Source: Cynocephalus volans (lineage: Eukaryota > Chordata > Mammalia > Dermoptera > Cynocephalidae). From it: a stretch of DNA of 64,000 bases. This document shows positions 38,025 through 50,331 of this stretch, in pieces. Numbering within the stretch: position 1 is the first letter of the stretch; each line of letters starts with the position of its first letter. The position numbers were made by a program, and so were the translations under genes. Under the pieces are notes generated by a model. That model was not told where the DNA came from and searched no databases. It was given only the letters and a program-made list of their open reading frames with translations. The DNA is taken from positions 43,251,095 through 43,315,094 of the forward strand of contig NC_084464.1 of assembly GCF_027409185.1 (NCBI RefSeq), read 5' to 3'.

Positions 38025-39874
38025 TAAAGCAAACACTGTTAGACTTCAGGAAAGAGAAAGACCCCAATTGATAATAGTAGGGGATCTAAATATCCCTCTC
38101 TCAACATTGGACAGATCATGTAGGCAACAAATCAATAATGAAACACAGAATTAAACCACACTTTAGACCAATTGGACTTGGCAGATATCTGCAGAATATT
38201 TCATTCAACAACTATAGAATATACATACTTCTTACCAGTTCATGGAACATTCTCCAGGATAGAGCACATGCTAGGTCACAAATCAAGCTTCAACATATTT
38301 GAAAATTGAAATCATTTGACATATCTTTTCAGACCACAATGGATTACAACTAGAAATCAACACAAGCTAAACTCTGGAAACTATACAAACACATGGAAAT
38401 TGAACAACATGCTCCTGAACAACATATGGGTCCAAGAAGAAATTAAACAGGAAATCAAAAAATTTCTTGAGACTAATGAAAATAATGAAACATCATATCA
38501 AAACATGTGGGATGCTGCAAAAGCAGTTCTAAGAGGGAAGTTAATTGCATTGAATGCTTACATCAAGAGCATAGAAAGATTTCAAATTAACAATGTAACA
38601 CTACATCTCAAAGAATTAGAAAAACAAGAGCAATCCAATCCCAAATGTAGCAGATGGAAAGAAATGATTAAGATCAGAGCAGAACTCAATAAAATAGAAA
38701 CCCCCTAAACAATACAAAAGATTAATCAAACAAAAAGTTGGCTTTTCAAGAAGATAATGAAATAGAAAACCATTAGCCAGACTAACTAAAAAAAAAAAAA
38801 AAAAAAAAAAGACAGAAGACCCAAAAACAATAATTAGAGATGAAAAAGGAGACATAACAATCAATACCACAGAAATACAAAGAATCATTAGAGACTACTA
38901 TGAACAACTATAAACCAATAAATTTGAAAAATTGGAGGAAATGGATAAATTTCTGGACACATACAAACTACCAAGACTAAACCAAGAAAAAATAGAAAAT
39001 CTGAACAGACCAATAACAAGCAAAGAGATTGAAGCAGTAATCAGCAGTCTCCCAACAAAGAAAAGCCCAGGACCAGATGGTTTTACTGCTGAATTATACC
39101 AAACATTTAAAGAGGAATTAATACCAATTCTCTTCAAACTATTCCAAAAATTGAAACAGAGGCCATTCTCCTAGACTCATTCTATAAGTTCAGTATCATC
39201 CTGATACCAAAGCCAGACAAAGATTCAACAAAAGACAACTACAGGCCAATATCCTTGATGAACATAGATGCAAAAATCCTCAACAAAATATTAGCAAACA
39301 GAATATAGCAACACACACAAAAAATTAAACACCATGATCAAGTGGGATTTATCCCAGGGACGCAAGGATGGCTCAATGTATGCAAATCAATAAATGTGAT
39401 ACACCACATCAACAAACTCAAGGACAAAAACCATATGATTATCTCAATAGATGCAGTAAAAAGCATTTGACAAAATTCAACATTGCTTCATGATAAAGAC
39501 TCTCAGCAAATTAGGTATAGAAGGAAAAGTTGAAAGCTTTCCCCTTGAGAATGGTAATGAGACAAGGATGCCCACTCTCACCACTGCTATTCAAAATAGT
39601 ACTGGAAATACTAGCCAGAGCAATCAGGCAAGACAAGAAATAAAGGCATACAGACTGGAAAAGATGAAGTCAAATTGTCCCTGTTTGCAGATGTCATGAT
39701 CCTACATATAGAACAGCCTAAAATCTCTACCATAAAACCAAAACTCTTAGAGTTGATAAACGATTTTAGTAAAGTTGCAGGATACAAAATCAACACATAA
39801 AAATCGGTAGCATTTTTACACTCCAACAACAAACTAGCAGGAAAAGAAATCAAGAAAGCAAGCCCATTTACCAT

Positions 39875-39878
<4 letters not shown>

Positions 39879-39928
<50 letters not shown>
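39879..39928 (+). repeat. (CA)n microsatellite in L1-B
   Basis: About 25 CA units interrupt ORF2 where sister L1s encode [10 protein letters not shown]. Confidence 0.9.
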
Positions 39929-39931
<3 letters not shown>

Positions 39932-40217
39932 ACATAGGAATCAACTTAACCAAGGAGGCGAAAGATCTCTACAATGAGAACTATAAGTCACTGTTGAAAG
40001 AAATTAGAGAGGACACAAAAAGATGGAAAGACATTCCTTGCTCCTAGACTGGAAGAATTAACATTGTGAAAATGTCCATACTACCCAAAGCACTCTACAG
40101 ATTCAATGCAATCTCCATCAAAATACCAATGACATTCTTCACAAAAATAGAAAAAATAATCCTAACATTCATATGGAACAACAAAAGACCCTGAATAGCC
40201 AAAGCAATCTGGTGCAA

Positions 40218-40256
40218 TCAATCAATCAATATCAATCAATCAATCAATCAATCAAT
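40218..40256 (+). repeat. (ATCA)n short tandem repeat
   Basis: About nine imperfect ATCA/TCAA units in the decayed ORF2. Confidence 0.8.
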
Positions 40257-41758
40257 AAGCAAGCAAGCTGGAGGCATAACACTACATGACTTCAAAATAT
40301 ACTACAAAGCTATAGTAACCAAAACAGCTTGGTACTGGCATGAAAACAGACACTAGGACAAATGGGACAGAATAGAGAACGCAGAAATCAACCCACAAAC
40401 CTACAGCCAACTGATCTTCAACAGACACAACAAGAACATACATTGGGGAAATGACTGCCTCTTCAATAAATGGTGCTGGGAAAACTGGACATCCATATGT
40501 AAAAGAATGAAACTAGACCTGTACCTCTCACCATATATCAAAATCAACTCAAAATGGATTAAAGATTTAAATATAAGACCTGAAACTATAAAACTCCTAA
40601 AAGAAAATGCAGGGGAAACACTTCAGTAAGTAAGACTGGGAAAAGAGTTTATAAACATGACCCCCAAAGCACAGGCAACAAAAGGAAAAATAAACAAATG
40701 GGATTACATCAAACTACGACATTCTGCATAGCAAAAAATACCAATTAACAGAGCAAAATGACAACCTACAGAGTGGGAGAAAATATTTGCAAACTATGCA
40801 TCTGACAAAGGATTAATATCCAGAACATACAAGCAACTCAAACAACCTAACTAAAAAAACAAATAACCCAATCTAAAAAATGGGCAAAGGAACTGAATAG
40901 GCATTTTTCAAAGGAAGATATCCAAATGGCCAACAGACATATGAAAAACTGCTCAACATCACTCAGTATCAGGGAAATGCAAATCAAAAATCACATTAAG
41001 ATACCATCTCATCCCAGTTAGACTGCCTATCATCAAAAAGATGGAGAACAACAAATGCTGACGAGGATGTGGAGAAAAGGGAAACCTACTACACTGTTGG
41101 TGGAACTGTAAACTGGTACAGCCATTATGGGAAACAGTGTGGAGATTCCTTAAACAACTTCAGATAGAAATGCCATACAATCCAGCAATTCCACGGCTGG
41201 ATATATACCCAAAGGAATGGAAAGCATCATGTTGAAGAGATACCTGCACTCCCATGTTTATTGCAGATCTATTTATCATGGCTAACAGTTGGAACCAACC
41301 TAAATGTCCATCATCAGACAAATAAGGAAAATGTGGTGTATAGACACAATGGAATATTATTCTGCCATAATAAAGAATGAAATATTGCCATTTGCAGCAA
41401 CATGAATTGAAGAGAAAACCATACTAAGTGAAATAAGCCAGGCACAGAAAGAAAAATACCATATGGTCTCACTCATAAGTGGGAGCTAAAATAATAAACA
41501 TATAAATAAAAGAAAGAAAGATATGACATTCACAATAATACATTGAACTTTCAAAAGTAGGTCTGAGGTTACTAGAAGCAGTAAGAGAGGAGAGAGGGAG
41601 GAATTGGTAAAGGGCCATGAATAGCAATGACAGTGTATATTATTAAATATAATAATTATTCTTATTTGAGCATCACATATGACACATGAATATTGATATT
41701 CAACTCTGTACCCCACAGATATGTACAATCAACTATGTTACAATTAAAAAAAAGGTAT

Positions 41759-42085
41759 TGCATATCTCTACAATAGAGTACCATGAAAATTAAAAAAAGA
41801 AAAAGATGTAGAAAGCTCTTCTTGTTCTCTCATGGGATAATCTCCATGATACATTGTTAAGGGAAAAAATGCAAAGTGCAGAAAAGCATGTGTAGTTTGC
41901 TAAAATTTGTGTAAAAAGGGGGAAAGAATATACACATATACATTTATATTTGCTTCATGTGCATAAAATGTCTTTGGAAGAATTAGCAAGAAACTATCAG
42001 TGGCTGCCTGTCAGTGATAGGACAGGGATAAGAGAGACTTTTCATCTTTTGAATTCTGAGTTTTGAACCAAGTTGAAACATAAAA
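41759..42085 (+). repeat. Ancient L1M 3' end (right part)
   Basis: This continues the element at 34370-34737 (duplicate TGCATATCTC, then ACATTGTTAAGGG and TTTTGAACCAAG). Confidence 0.7.
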
Positions 42086-42211
42086 AAAAAAAAAGATAAT
42101 TTTAAGGGAGACAAAACAAACAAAACCAAAAAACTCAAAACTCAAAAAAAAAAAAAAAACCCAAAACCTCTGATACAAATAATTCTTTTACTTTCATTAA
42201 GATAAAAAAAA

Positions 42212-42301
42212 TTGGGTTAGCTCGGTTGGTTAGAGCATGGTATTATAACAACAAAGGCAAGGGTTTAGATCCCCTTAGATCCCCTTACTGGCCAGCCACC
42301 A
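42212..42301 (+). mobile_element. Monomeric tRNA-Ile-type SINE
   Basis: GGGTTAGCTCGGTTGGTTAG; GATCCCCTTA is tandemly repeated before the CTGGCCAGCCACC end. Confidence 0.8.
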
Positions 42302-42474
42302 AAAAAAGGTAATAGAAAAATTGTATTATTCCAGGGCTGGCCTGTGGCTCACTCGGGACAGTGTGGTGCTGATAACACCAAGGCCAAGGGTTCAGATCCC
42401 TATATAGGGATGGCCTGTTGCTCACTTGGGAGAGCGTGGTGCTGACAACACCAAGTCAAAGGGTTTTTTTTTTT

Positions 42475-44107
42475 TTTTTATAGTTATTCTTTTTTTTTTT
42501 TTTTTTTAATTTTATTTTGTCGATATACATTGTAGCTGATTATTGCTCCCCATCACCAAAATGTCCCTCCCTTCTCCCTCCCCCCCTCCCCCCCAACAAT
42601 GTCCTTTCTGTTTGCTTGTTGTATCAACTTCAAATAATTGTGGTTGTTATATCTTCTTCCCCGCCCCCCCGGTTTGTGTGTGTGAGTGTGTATGTGTGTG
42701 TGTGAATTTATATATTAATTTTTAGCTCCCTCCAATAAGTGAGAACATGTGGTATTTCTCTTTCTGTGCCTGACTTGTTTCACTTAATATAATTCTCTCA
42801 AGGTCCATCCATGTTGTTGCAAATGGCAGTATTTCATTTGTTTTTATAGCTGAGTAGTATTCCATTGTGTAGATGTACCACATTTTCCGTATCCACTCAT
42901 CTGATGATGGGCATTTGGGCTGGTTCCAACTCTTGGCTATTGTAAAGAGTGCTGCGATGAACATTGGGGAACAGGTATACCTTCGACTTGATGATTTCCA
43001 TTCCTCTGGGTATATTCCCAACAGTGGGATGGCTGGGTCGTATGGTAGATCTATTTGCAATTGTTTAAGGAAACTCCATACCATTTTCCATAGAGGCTAC
43101 ACCATTTTGCAGTCCCACCAACAATGTATGAGAGTTCCTTTTTCTCCGCAGCCTCGCCAGCATTTATCGTTCATAGTCTTTTGGATTTTAGCCATCCTAA
43201 CTGGGGTTAGATGGTATCTCAATGTGGTTTTGATTTGCATTTCCCGGATGCTGAGTGATGTTGAGCATTTTTTCATATGTCTGTTGGCCATCTGGATATC
43301 TTCCTTAGAGAAATGCCTACTTAGCTCTTTTGCCCATTTTTTAATTGGGTTGCTTGTTTTCTTCTTGTAAAGTTGTTTGAGTTCCTTATATATTCTGGAT
43401 ATTAATCCTTTGTCAGATGTATATTTTGCAAATATTTTCTCCCACTCTGTTGGTTGTCTTTTAACTCTGTTAATTGTTTCTTTTGCTGTGCAGAAGCTTT
43501 TTAGTTTGATATAATCCCATTTGTTTATTTTCCTTTGGTTGCCCGTGCTTTTGGGGTCGTATTCATGAAGTCTGTGCCCAGTCCTATTTCCTGAAGTGTT
43601 TCTCCTATGTTTTCTTTAAGAAGTTTTATTGTCTCAGGGTGTATATTTAAATCCTTAATCCATTTTGAGTTGATTTTAGTATACGGTGAGAGGTATGGAT
43701 CTAGTTTCATTCTCCTGCATATCGATATCCAGTTATCCCAGCACCACTTGCTGAAGAGGCAGTCCCTTCCCCAGTGAATAGGCTTGGTGCCTTTGTCAAA
43801 GATCAGATGGCAGTAAGTGTGTGGGTTGATTTCTGGATTCTCTATTCTATTCCATTGGTCAGTGTGTCTGTTTTTATGCCAGTACCATACTGTTTTGGTT
43901 ATTATAGCTTTGTAGTATAGCTTAAAGTCAGGTAGTGTTATGCCTCCAGCTTTATTTTTTTTGCTGAGCATTGCTTTGGCTATTCGTGGTCTTTTATTGT
44001 TCCATATAAATGTCTGAATAGTTTTTTCCATTTCTGAGAAAAATGTCTTTGGAATTTTGATGGGGATTGCATTGAATTTGTATATCACTTTGGGTAGTAT
44101 GGACATT
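42475..44107 (-). mobile_element. L1-C: 5'-truncated LINE-1 inside a SINE
   Basis: Minus-orientation L1 with a poly(T) at its left end, a 3' UTR (GATATACATTGTAGCTGATT) and the ORF2 C-terminal third. ORF2 is broken into pieces (44106-43525, 43291-43097, 43084-42722). It splits a tRNA-type SINE whose two halves lie at 42333-42468 and 44112-44145. Confidence 0.9.
42722..44106 (-). pseudogene. L1-C ORF2 C-terminal remnant
   Basis: From [19 protein letters not shown] to the C-terminus ending HMFSLIGGS. It keeps the [18 protein letters not shown] motif but has stops and frameshifts. Confidence 0.88.
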
Positions 44108-44177
44108 TAAAAAGATCCCCTTACTGGTCATCTTTTAAAAAAATATTGTATTATTCCTTAAATGAGGATGTTTACTA

Positions 44178-44330
44178 CTCTCTCTGCTTCCACCATCTGG
44201 CAATGTGAGACCCCTGGGTCACTGTCACCACCACCAGATGGACTTTGGACTTCTCAGCCTCAGAAACTAAAAGGTAATCACGAGAAGCAGCCTGAAGCCT
44301 GCACCAGATGCAGCTGTAGCAGAATCGGCG
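44178..44330 (+). repeat. MaLR LTR-like leader of L1-D
   Basis: 44178-44275 (TGGACTTTGGACTTCTCAGC) parallels 33284-33403 of the MaLR LTR. 44279-44328 (AGCCTGAAGCCTGCACCAG and following) parallels the minus strand of the LTR at 37630-38024. Both lie inside the target duplications, so they moved with the L1. Confidence 0.65.
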
Positions 44331-44574
44331 CAAAGGAATGGTTTTGAAAGGGTGCCTTTACCCTGCTGAGAACCGGGAATCTTCCCCCAACCCGCGCGCG
44401 CGACCCGCCGGTGCGCTGCAGCCTCGTCGCAGCCGCAGCCGCAGAGGTGGAAACATGGAGGCCTGAGCTGGCGTGTGTCACCCCGGGCTGCAGCGGTGAC
44501 CACGGCTTCTGACGCCCCACCCCCACCCGCCCGTCCCTGGAGCTGGAAGCGAATCAACCCGCGGCCAAGACAGG

Positions 44575-44945
44575 GAGCCGTCCAGTGGGAGAGGCAGAAG
44601 TTCCACGGAGACCACACGCCCTGCGGGGACACCACTGTGTGATCCAACAGGTAGGCGTCACTGCCGCCACCCGGCTTCATTCCCAGCCCAGCCCAGTGCA
44701 CACAGAGCAGGGAGACGTCTGGAAGGGGAGGCGGGAACTCCACAGAGTCCACGCTGCTACCACTGCAATCCAGCAGCAGGTAGGCTTCACCACCACCACC
44801 GGGCTCCATCCCAAGCCCAGCCTAGTGCGCACAGAGCAGGGAGACATCCTGTAGGGGAAGGGGAAGCTCTGCAGAGACCACACGCTCTGCGGTGCCTCGG
44901 CGCATCCCAGCAGCCCGGACCTGAGCACACGGAACAGTGAGTCAC
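44575..44945 (+). repeat. GC-rich tandem monomers (about 130 bp) in L1-D 5' UTR
   Basis: Units start at 44575, 44712 and 44841 (GAGACGTCT- or GAGACATCC-like) and share CACAGAGCAGG at the unit end and an AGCAGGTAGGC-type centre. The third unit is shorter. They probably form a CpG-rich promoter. Confidence 0.75.
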
Positions 44946-44997
44946 TGAGATAGCGATACCAAATTGGCAACCACAGCAACATCTTAGTCAGCCAATA

Positions 44998-46014
44998 GTG
45001 TCAAACCTGTGGACTGTGAAACCCCCTGCCACAATGAATAAACATCAAAGAAAAGACACCAGAAATACGAAAAATCAAGAAAGTACAACACCAAAAGATA
45101 ATAAAGCTCAAGCTCTAGATCCTATAGAACAAGAAGCCCTTGAAATGACTGACAAGGAATTTCGAGTGATAATTCTAAGGAAACTGAATGAGATACAAGA
45201 AAACTCAGCTAGACATCATGATGAAATGAGGAAAAGTATACAGGACCTGAAAGAGGAAATGTACAAGGAAATCAATGCCCTGAAAAAAAATGTTACAGAA
45301 CTTGCCGAACTGAAGAAGTTATTCAGCGAAATAAAAAACACAACGGAGAGTTTAACCAACAAGGTTGTGGAAGTTGAAGAGAGAACCTCTGAACTTGAAA
45401 ATGGGCTGTTTGAAATAACACAAGCAGACAAAAAAAGAAAAAAGAATAAAAGGCATTGAAGAAAATCTGAGAGAGAGATGTCAGATAACCTTAAGTGCTC
45501 AAATATCCAAGTCATGGGTATTCCAGAAGGGGAGGAAAAAGGAGATTGCATTGAAAACATATTCAACAAAATAGTGGCAGAAAACTTCCCAGGTATAGGA
45601 AAAATCACAGATCTTCAGATCCAGGAAGCTCAATGATCTCCAAACGTATTCAACCCAAAAAGGTCTTCTCCAAGACATGTTATAGTCAAATGGGCAAAAC
45701 TCAAAGACAAAGAGAGAATCTTAAAAGCTGCAAGAGAGAAGTGTCAAATCACCTATAAGGGAGCCCCAATCAGGCTAACATCAGACTTTTCATCACAAAC
45801 CCTAAAAGCCAGAAAGGAATGGGATGATATATTCAAAATACTAAAAGACAAAGATTGTCAGCCAAGAATACTCTACCCTGCAAGGCTATTCTTCCAAAAT
45901 GAAGGGCAAATAGTATATTTCTCAGACAAACAAAAACTGCAGGAGTTCACCACCACACGACCACCCTTACAAGAAATTCTCAAGGGAGTACTGGGTTTGG
46001 TTCCTGAGAAATAA
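44998..46014 (+). pseudogene. L1-D ORF1 (broken)
   Basis: The N-terminal coiled-coil half is open to 45459 (MNKHQRKDTRNTKNQEST, then LTNKVVEVEERTSELE). A frameshift follows, and the RRM and C-terminal half continues in another frame (MGIPEGEEKGDCIENIF), with one stop near 45634, to LGVLGLVPEK-type residues near 46012. ORF1p is the L1 RNA chaperone; this copy would not make a complete one. Confidence 0.88.
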
Positions 46015-46202
46015 CTACCACTGCCATAAAAACCTAAGAAAAATCTAAACCCACTAGTATAATAAAAATGGCATTCATGAAGAGAAAACAAACAAACAAA
46101 AAAGGCTATCTACAACCTAAGGAACCAACAAACACAGAAACCAAACAGTAAATCAGAAAGCGAGGAACAAAAGACAGCTAAGACAACCAAACAACCAACA
46201 AA

Positions 46203-49200
46203 ATGCTAGGAATAAATCAACACCTTTCAATAACAACTCTTAATGTAAAAGGCTTAAATTCCCCAATCAAAAGACACAGACTGGCTGACTGGATTAAAAA
46301 GGAGGACCCAACTATATGCTGCCTTCAAGAGACCCACCTCACCCATAAAGACTCACATAGACTAAGAGTGAAAGGATGGAAAAAGATTTACCATGCAAAC
46401 AGAAAAGAAAAACGAGCTGGAGTAGCTATTCTTATATCTGATAAAGTAGACTTTAAACTAAAAACCATAAAAAGAGACAACGAGGGACACTACATAATGA
46501 TAAAAGGACTGATCCATCAAGAAGACATAACAATCATAAATATGTACGCACCCAATGTTGGAGCAGCCAGATTTATAAAACAAACTCTATTAGACCAAAT
46601 GAAGGAAATAGACACTAATACCATAATAGCAGGGGACCTGAACACCCCACTGTCAATATTGGACAGATCATCTAGGCAAAGAATCAGCATAGAAACACAA
46701 GATCTAAACAATACTCTAGACCAATTGGACTTGGCAGATATATACAGAACATTCCACCCAACAACCTCAGAATATTCATTCTTCTCATCAGCACATGGAT
46801 CATTCTCCAGGATAGATCACATATTAGGTCATAAATCAAGTCTCAACAAATTTTTAAAAATTGGAATTATCCCATGTATTTTCTCAGGCCATAATGGATT
46901 AAAACTAGAAATCAATAACAAACGAAATTCTGAAAACTGTAAAAACACATGGAAATTAAACAGCATTCTACTTAATGACATATGGGTCCAAGAAGAAATC
47001 AAGCAGGAAATCAAAAAATTTATTGAAACTAATGAAAATAATGATACATCATACCAAAACCTGTGGGATACTGCAAAAGCAGTATTAAGGGGGAAATTTA
47101 TTGCATTAAATGCTCACCTCAGAAGAATGGAAAGATGGCAAGTGAAGAACCTAACACTTCACCTTAAAGAACTAGAAAAACAAGAACAATCCAAACCTAA
47201 AGTTAGCAGACGGAAAGAAATCATTAAGATCAGAGCAGAACTTAATGAAATTGAAACCCAAAAAACAATATAAAAGATCAATGAATCAAAAAGTTGGTTT
47301 TTTGAAAAGATAAATAAAATTGACAAACCATTAGCATGGCTAACAGAAAAAAGAAGAGAGAAGATTCAAATAACAAAAATTAGAAATGAAAAAGGTGATA
47401 TTACAACTGATTCATCTGAAATACAAGGAATCATTCGAGACTGCTATAAACAACTATACGCCAACAAGTTTGAAAATCTGGAGGAAATGGATAAATTTCT
47501 GGACACACACAAGCTCCCAAAACTGAGCCATGAAGATGTAGAAAATCTGAACAGACCAATAACAATAAAGGAAATTGAAGCTGTTATCAGAAAGCTCCCA
47601 ACAAAGAAAAGCCCAGGACCAGATGGATTCACAGCAGAATTTTACCAAACATTCTAAGAGGAATTGACACCGATTCTTTACAAACTATTCCAAAAGATTG
47701 AAACAGACACAAGTCTTCCGAACTCTTTCTATGAAGTAAACATGATCCTGATACCAAAACCAGGTAAAGATATAACCAAAAAAGAAAACTACAGGCCGAT
47801 ATCCTTGATGAATATAGATGCAAAAATCTTCACTAAAATACTAGCAAACAGAATACAGCAACACATACGTAAAATTATTCACCACGATCAAGTGAGATTC
47901 ATCCCAGGGATGCAAGGTTGGTTCAACATATGCAAATCAATAAATGTGATACACCATATTAATAAAGTCAAACACAAGGACCATATGATCATCTCTATAG
48001 ATGCTGAAAAAGCATTTGATAAAGTTCAGCACTCATTCATGACAAAGACCCTCTATAAGTTAGGTATAGAGGGAAAGTATCTCAACATAATTAAAGCCAT
48101 ATATGACAAACCCACTGCCAATATCATCCTGAATGGGCAAAAGCTGAAAGCTTTTCCTTTAAGAACAGGAACTAGACAAGGATGCCCACTCTCACCACTC
48201 CTATTCAACATAGTGTTGGAAGTACTAGCCAGAACAATCAGAGAAGAGAAGGAAATAAAGGGCATCCAGATTGGAAAAGATGAAGTCAAACTGTCCCTGT
48301 TTGCAGATGACATGATCCTATATATCAAACAGCCTAAAGCCTCTACAAAGAAACTCTCAGAGTTGATAAATGCTTTCAGCAAATTTGCAGCATCCAAAAT
48401 CAATACATAAAAATCAGTAGCATTTCTGTACTCCAACAGTGAACATGCAGAAAAAGAATTCAAGAAAGGTATCTCATTTACAATAGCCACCAAAAACAAA
48501 AATAATAATAGAATACTTGGGAATAAAGTTAAGGATGTGAAAAATCTCTGTAATGAGAACTACAAACCACTGCTGAGAGAAATTAGAGAGGATACAAGAA
48601 GATGGAAAGATATCCCATGCTCTTGGATTGGAAGAATCAACATAGTGAAAATGTCCATACTACCCAAAGTGATATACAAATTCAATGCAATCCCCATCAA
48701 AATTCCAATGACATTTTTCTCAGAAATGGAAAGAACTATCCAGACATTTATATGGAATAACAAAAGACCACGCATAGCCAAAGCAATGCTGAGCAAAAAA
48801 AATAAAGCTGGAGGCATAACACTACCTGACTTTAAGCTATACTACAAAGCTATAATAACCAAAACAGTATGGTACTGGCATAAAAACAGACACAGTGATC
48901 AATGGAATAGAATAGAGAATCCAGAAATCAACCCACACATCTACAGCCATCTGATCTTTGACAAAGGCACCAAGCCTATACACTGGGGAAGAGACTGCCT
49001 CTTTAGCAAATGGTGCTGGGAGAACTGGATAGCAATATGCAGGAGAATGAAACTAGACCCATACCTTTCACCATATACTAAAGTCAACTCAAAATGGATT
49101 AAAGAATTAAATATAAACCCTGAAACGATAAAACTTCTTAAAGAAAACATAGGAGAAACACTTCAGGAAATAGGACTGGACACTGACTTCATGAATACGA

Positions 49201-50088
49201 CCCCAAAAGCACGGGCAACCAAAGGAAAAATAAATAAATGGGATTATATCAGCACCGCACTCTCCCGAGTGAGCCACAGGCCGGCCCAAATGGGATTATA
49301 TCAAACTAAAAATCTTCTGCATAGCAAAAGAAACAATTAACAGAGTTAAAAGACAACCAACAGAGTGGGAGATAATATTTGCAAAATATACATCTGACAA
49401 AGGATTAATATACAGAATATACAAGGAACTCAAACAACTTTATAAGAAAAAAACAAGCAACCCAATTAAAAAATGGGCAAAAGAGCTAAGCAAGCATTTC
49501 TCTATGGAAGATATACAAATGGCCAACAGACATATGAAAAAATGCTCAACATCACTCAGCATCCGGGAAATGCAAATCAAAACCACACTGAGATACCATC
49601 TCACCCCAGCTAGGATGGCTAAAATACAAAAGACTCTGCACAATAAATGCTGGCAAGGTTGTGGAGAAAAGGGAACTCTCATACATTGTTGGTGGGACTG
49701 CAAAATGGTGCAGCCTCTATGGAAAATGGTATGGAGTTTCCTTAAACAATTGCAAATAGATCTACCATACGACCCAGCCATCCCACTGTTGGGAATATAC
49801 CCAGAGGAATGGAAATCATCAAGTCGAAGGTATACCTGTTCCCCAATGTTCATCGCAGCACTCTTTACAATAGCCAAGAGTTGGAACCAGCCCAAATGCC
49901 CATCATCAGATGAGTGGATACGGAAAATGTGGTACATCTACACAATGGAATACTACTCAGCTATAAAAACGAATGAAATACTGCCATTTGCAACAACATG
50001 GATGGACCTTGAGAGAATTATATTAAGTGAAACAAGTCAGGCACAGAAAGAGAAATACCACATGTTCTCACTTATTGGTGGGAGCTAA
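46203..50088 (+). pseudogene. L1-D ORF2 (endonuclease, reverse transcriptase; several stops)
   Basis: The apurinic-type endonuclease is intact in the first open part (46203-47273): [30 protein letters not shown] and the catalytic SGHNGLKLE-type motif. Stops at 47271-47273, about 47656 and 48408-48410 break the frame. The reverse transcriptase (47664-48410) keeps [13 protein letters not shown] region near 48500-48540 is deleted or shifted. A 52-base tailless SINE insertion (49251-49302 including one duplicate) shifts the frame again. The C-terminus (49504-50088) is open to HMFSLIGGS and TAA, with CGA where L1-A has TGA. Confidence 0.9.
49251..49287 (-). mobile_element. Tailless 37-bp SINE head with perfect 15-bp duplications
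   Basis: On the minus strand the 37 bases are the 5' end of the tRNA-Ile-type SINE, from GGGCCGGCCTGTGGCTC to GTGCGGTGCT, stopping at the anticodon position. The flanks AAATGGGATTATATC at 49236-49250 and 49288-49302 are identical. There is no poly(A) tail. The SINE would continue with GATA, and so does the minus-strand flank, so the join has a 4-base microhomology. Confidence 0.85.
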
Positions 50089-50331
50089 AAATTAATATAT
50101 AAATTCACACACACACACACACAAAAACTGGTGGGGGGGAGGGATACATAACAACTATAATTCCTTGAAGTTGATAAGACAAGCATACAGAAAGGACATT
50201 GTTGGGAGGGAGGGGGGAGAGGGAGGAGGCAGGGAGGTTTCAGTAATGGGCCACAATAATCAACCACATTGTATATCGACAAAATAAAATTAAGAAAAAA
50301 TAAATTTAAAAAAAAAAGAGTATATTTACTA

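Larger units (their letters stand above)
37250..41480 (+). pseudogene. L1-B ORF2 remnant
   Basis: Endonuclease, reverse transcriptase and Cys-rich parts are recognisable in several frames (such as [15 protein letters not shown] at about 39060). A MaLR LTR and two simple repeats, at 39879-39928 and 40218-40256, interrupt it. Confidence 0.85.
34747..41758 (+). mobile_element. L1-B: old full-length LINE-1
   Basis: A 7-kb element with a tandem-repeat 5' UTR (34747 to about 36030), broken ORF1 (about 36040-36930), broken ORF2 (about 37250-41480) and a short A-rich end. It is flanked by TGCATATCTC at 34737-34746 and 41759-41768. A MaLR LTR splits ORF2 (about 37630-38024). Many stops and a mutated catalytic motif (FADV at about 39681) show it is dead. 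Confidence 0.9.
42333..44145 (+). mobile_element. Dimeric tRNA-Ile-type SINE split by L1-C
   Basis: TTGTATTATTCC at 42321-42332 and 44146-44157 flanks the pair. The SINE parts are 42333-42468 and 44112-44145 (GATCCCCTTACTGGTCATC). Confidence 0.88.
44178..50317 (+). mobile_element. L1-D: full-length LINE-1
   Basis: A 6.14-kb element flanked by a 14-bp duplication with two mismatches (GAGGATGTTTACTA at 44164-44177; GAGTATATTTACTA at 50318-50331). It has a 5' UTR with MaLR-like leader and GC-rich monomers, ORF1 (about 45030-46014), ORF2 (46203-50088), a 3' UTR with a CA run and G-rich stretch, and a poly(A) tail. ORFs carry a modest number of stops, and a tailless SINE fragment adds one frameshift. 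Confidence 0.92.
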
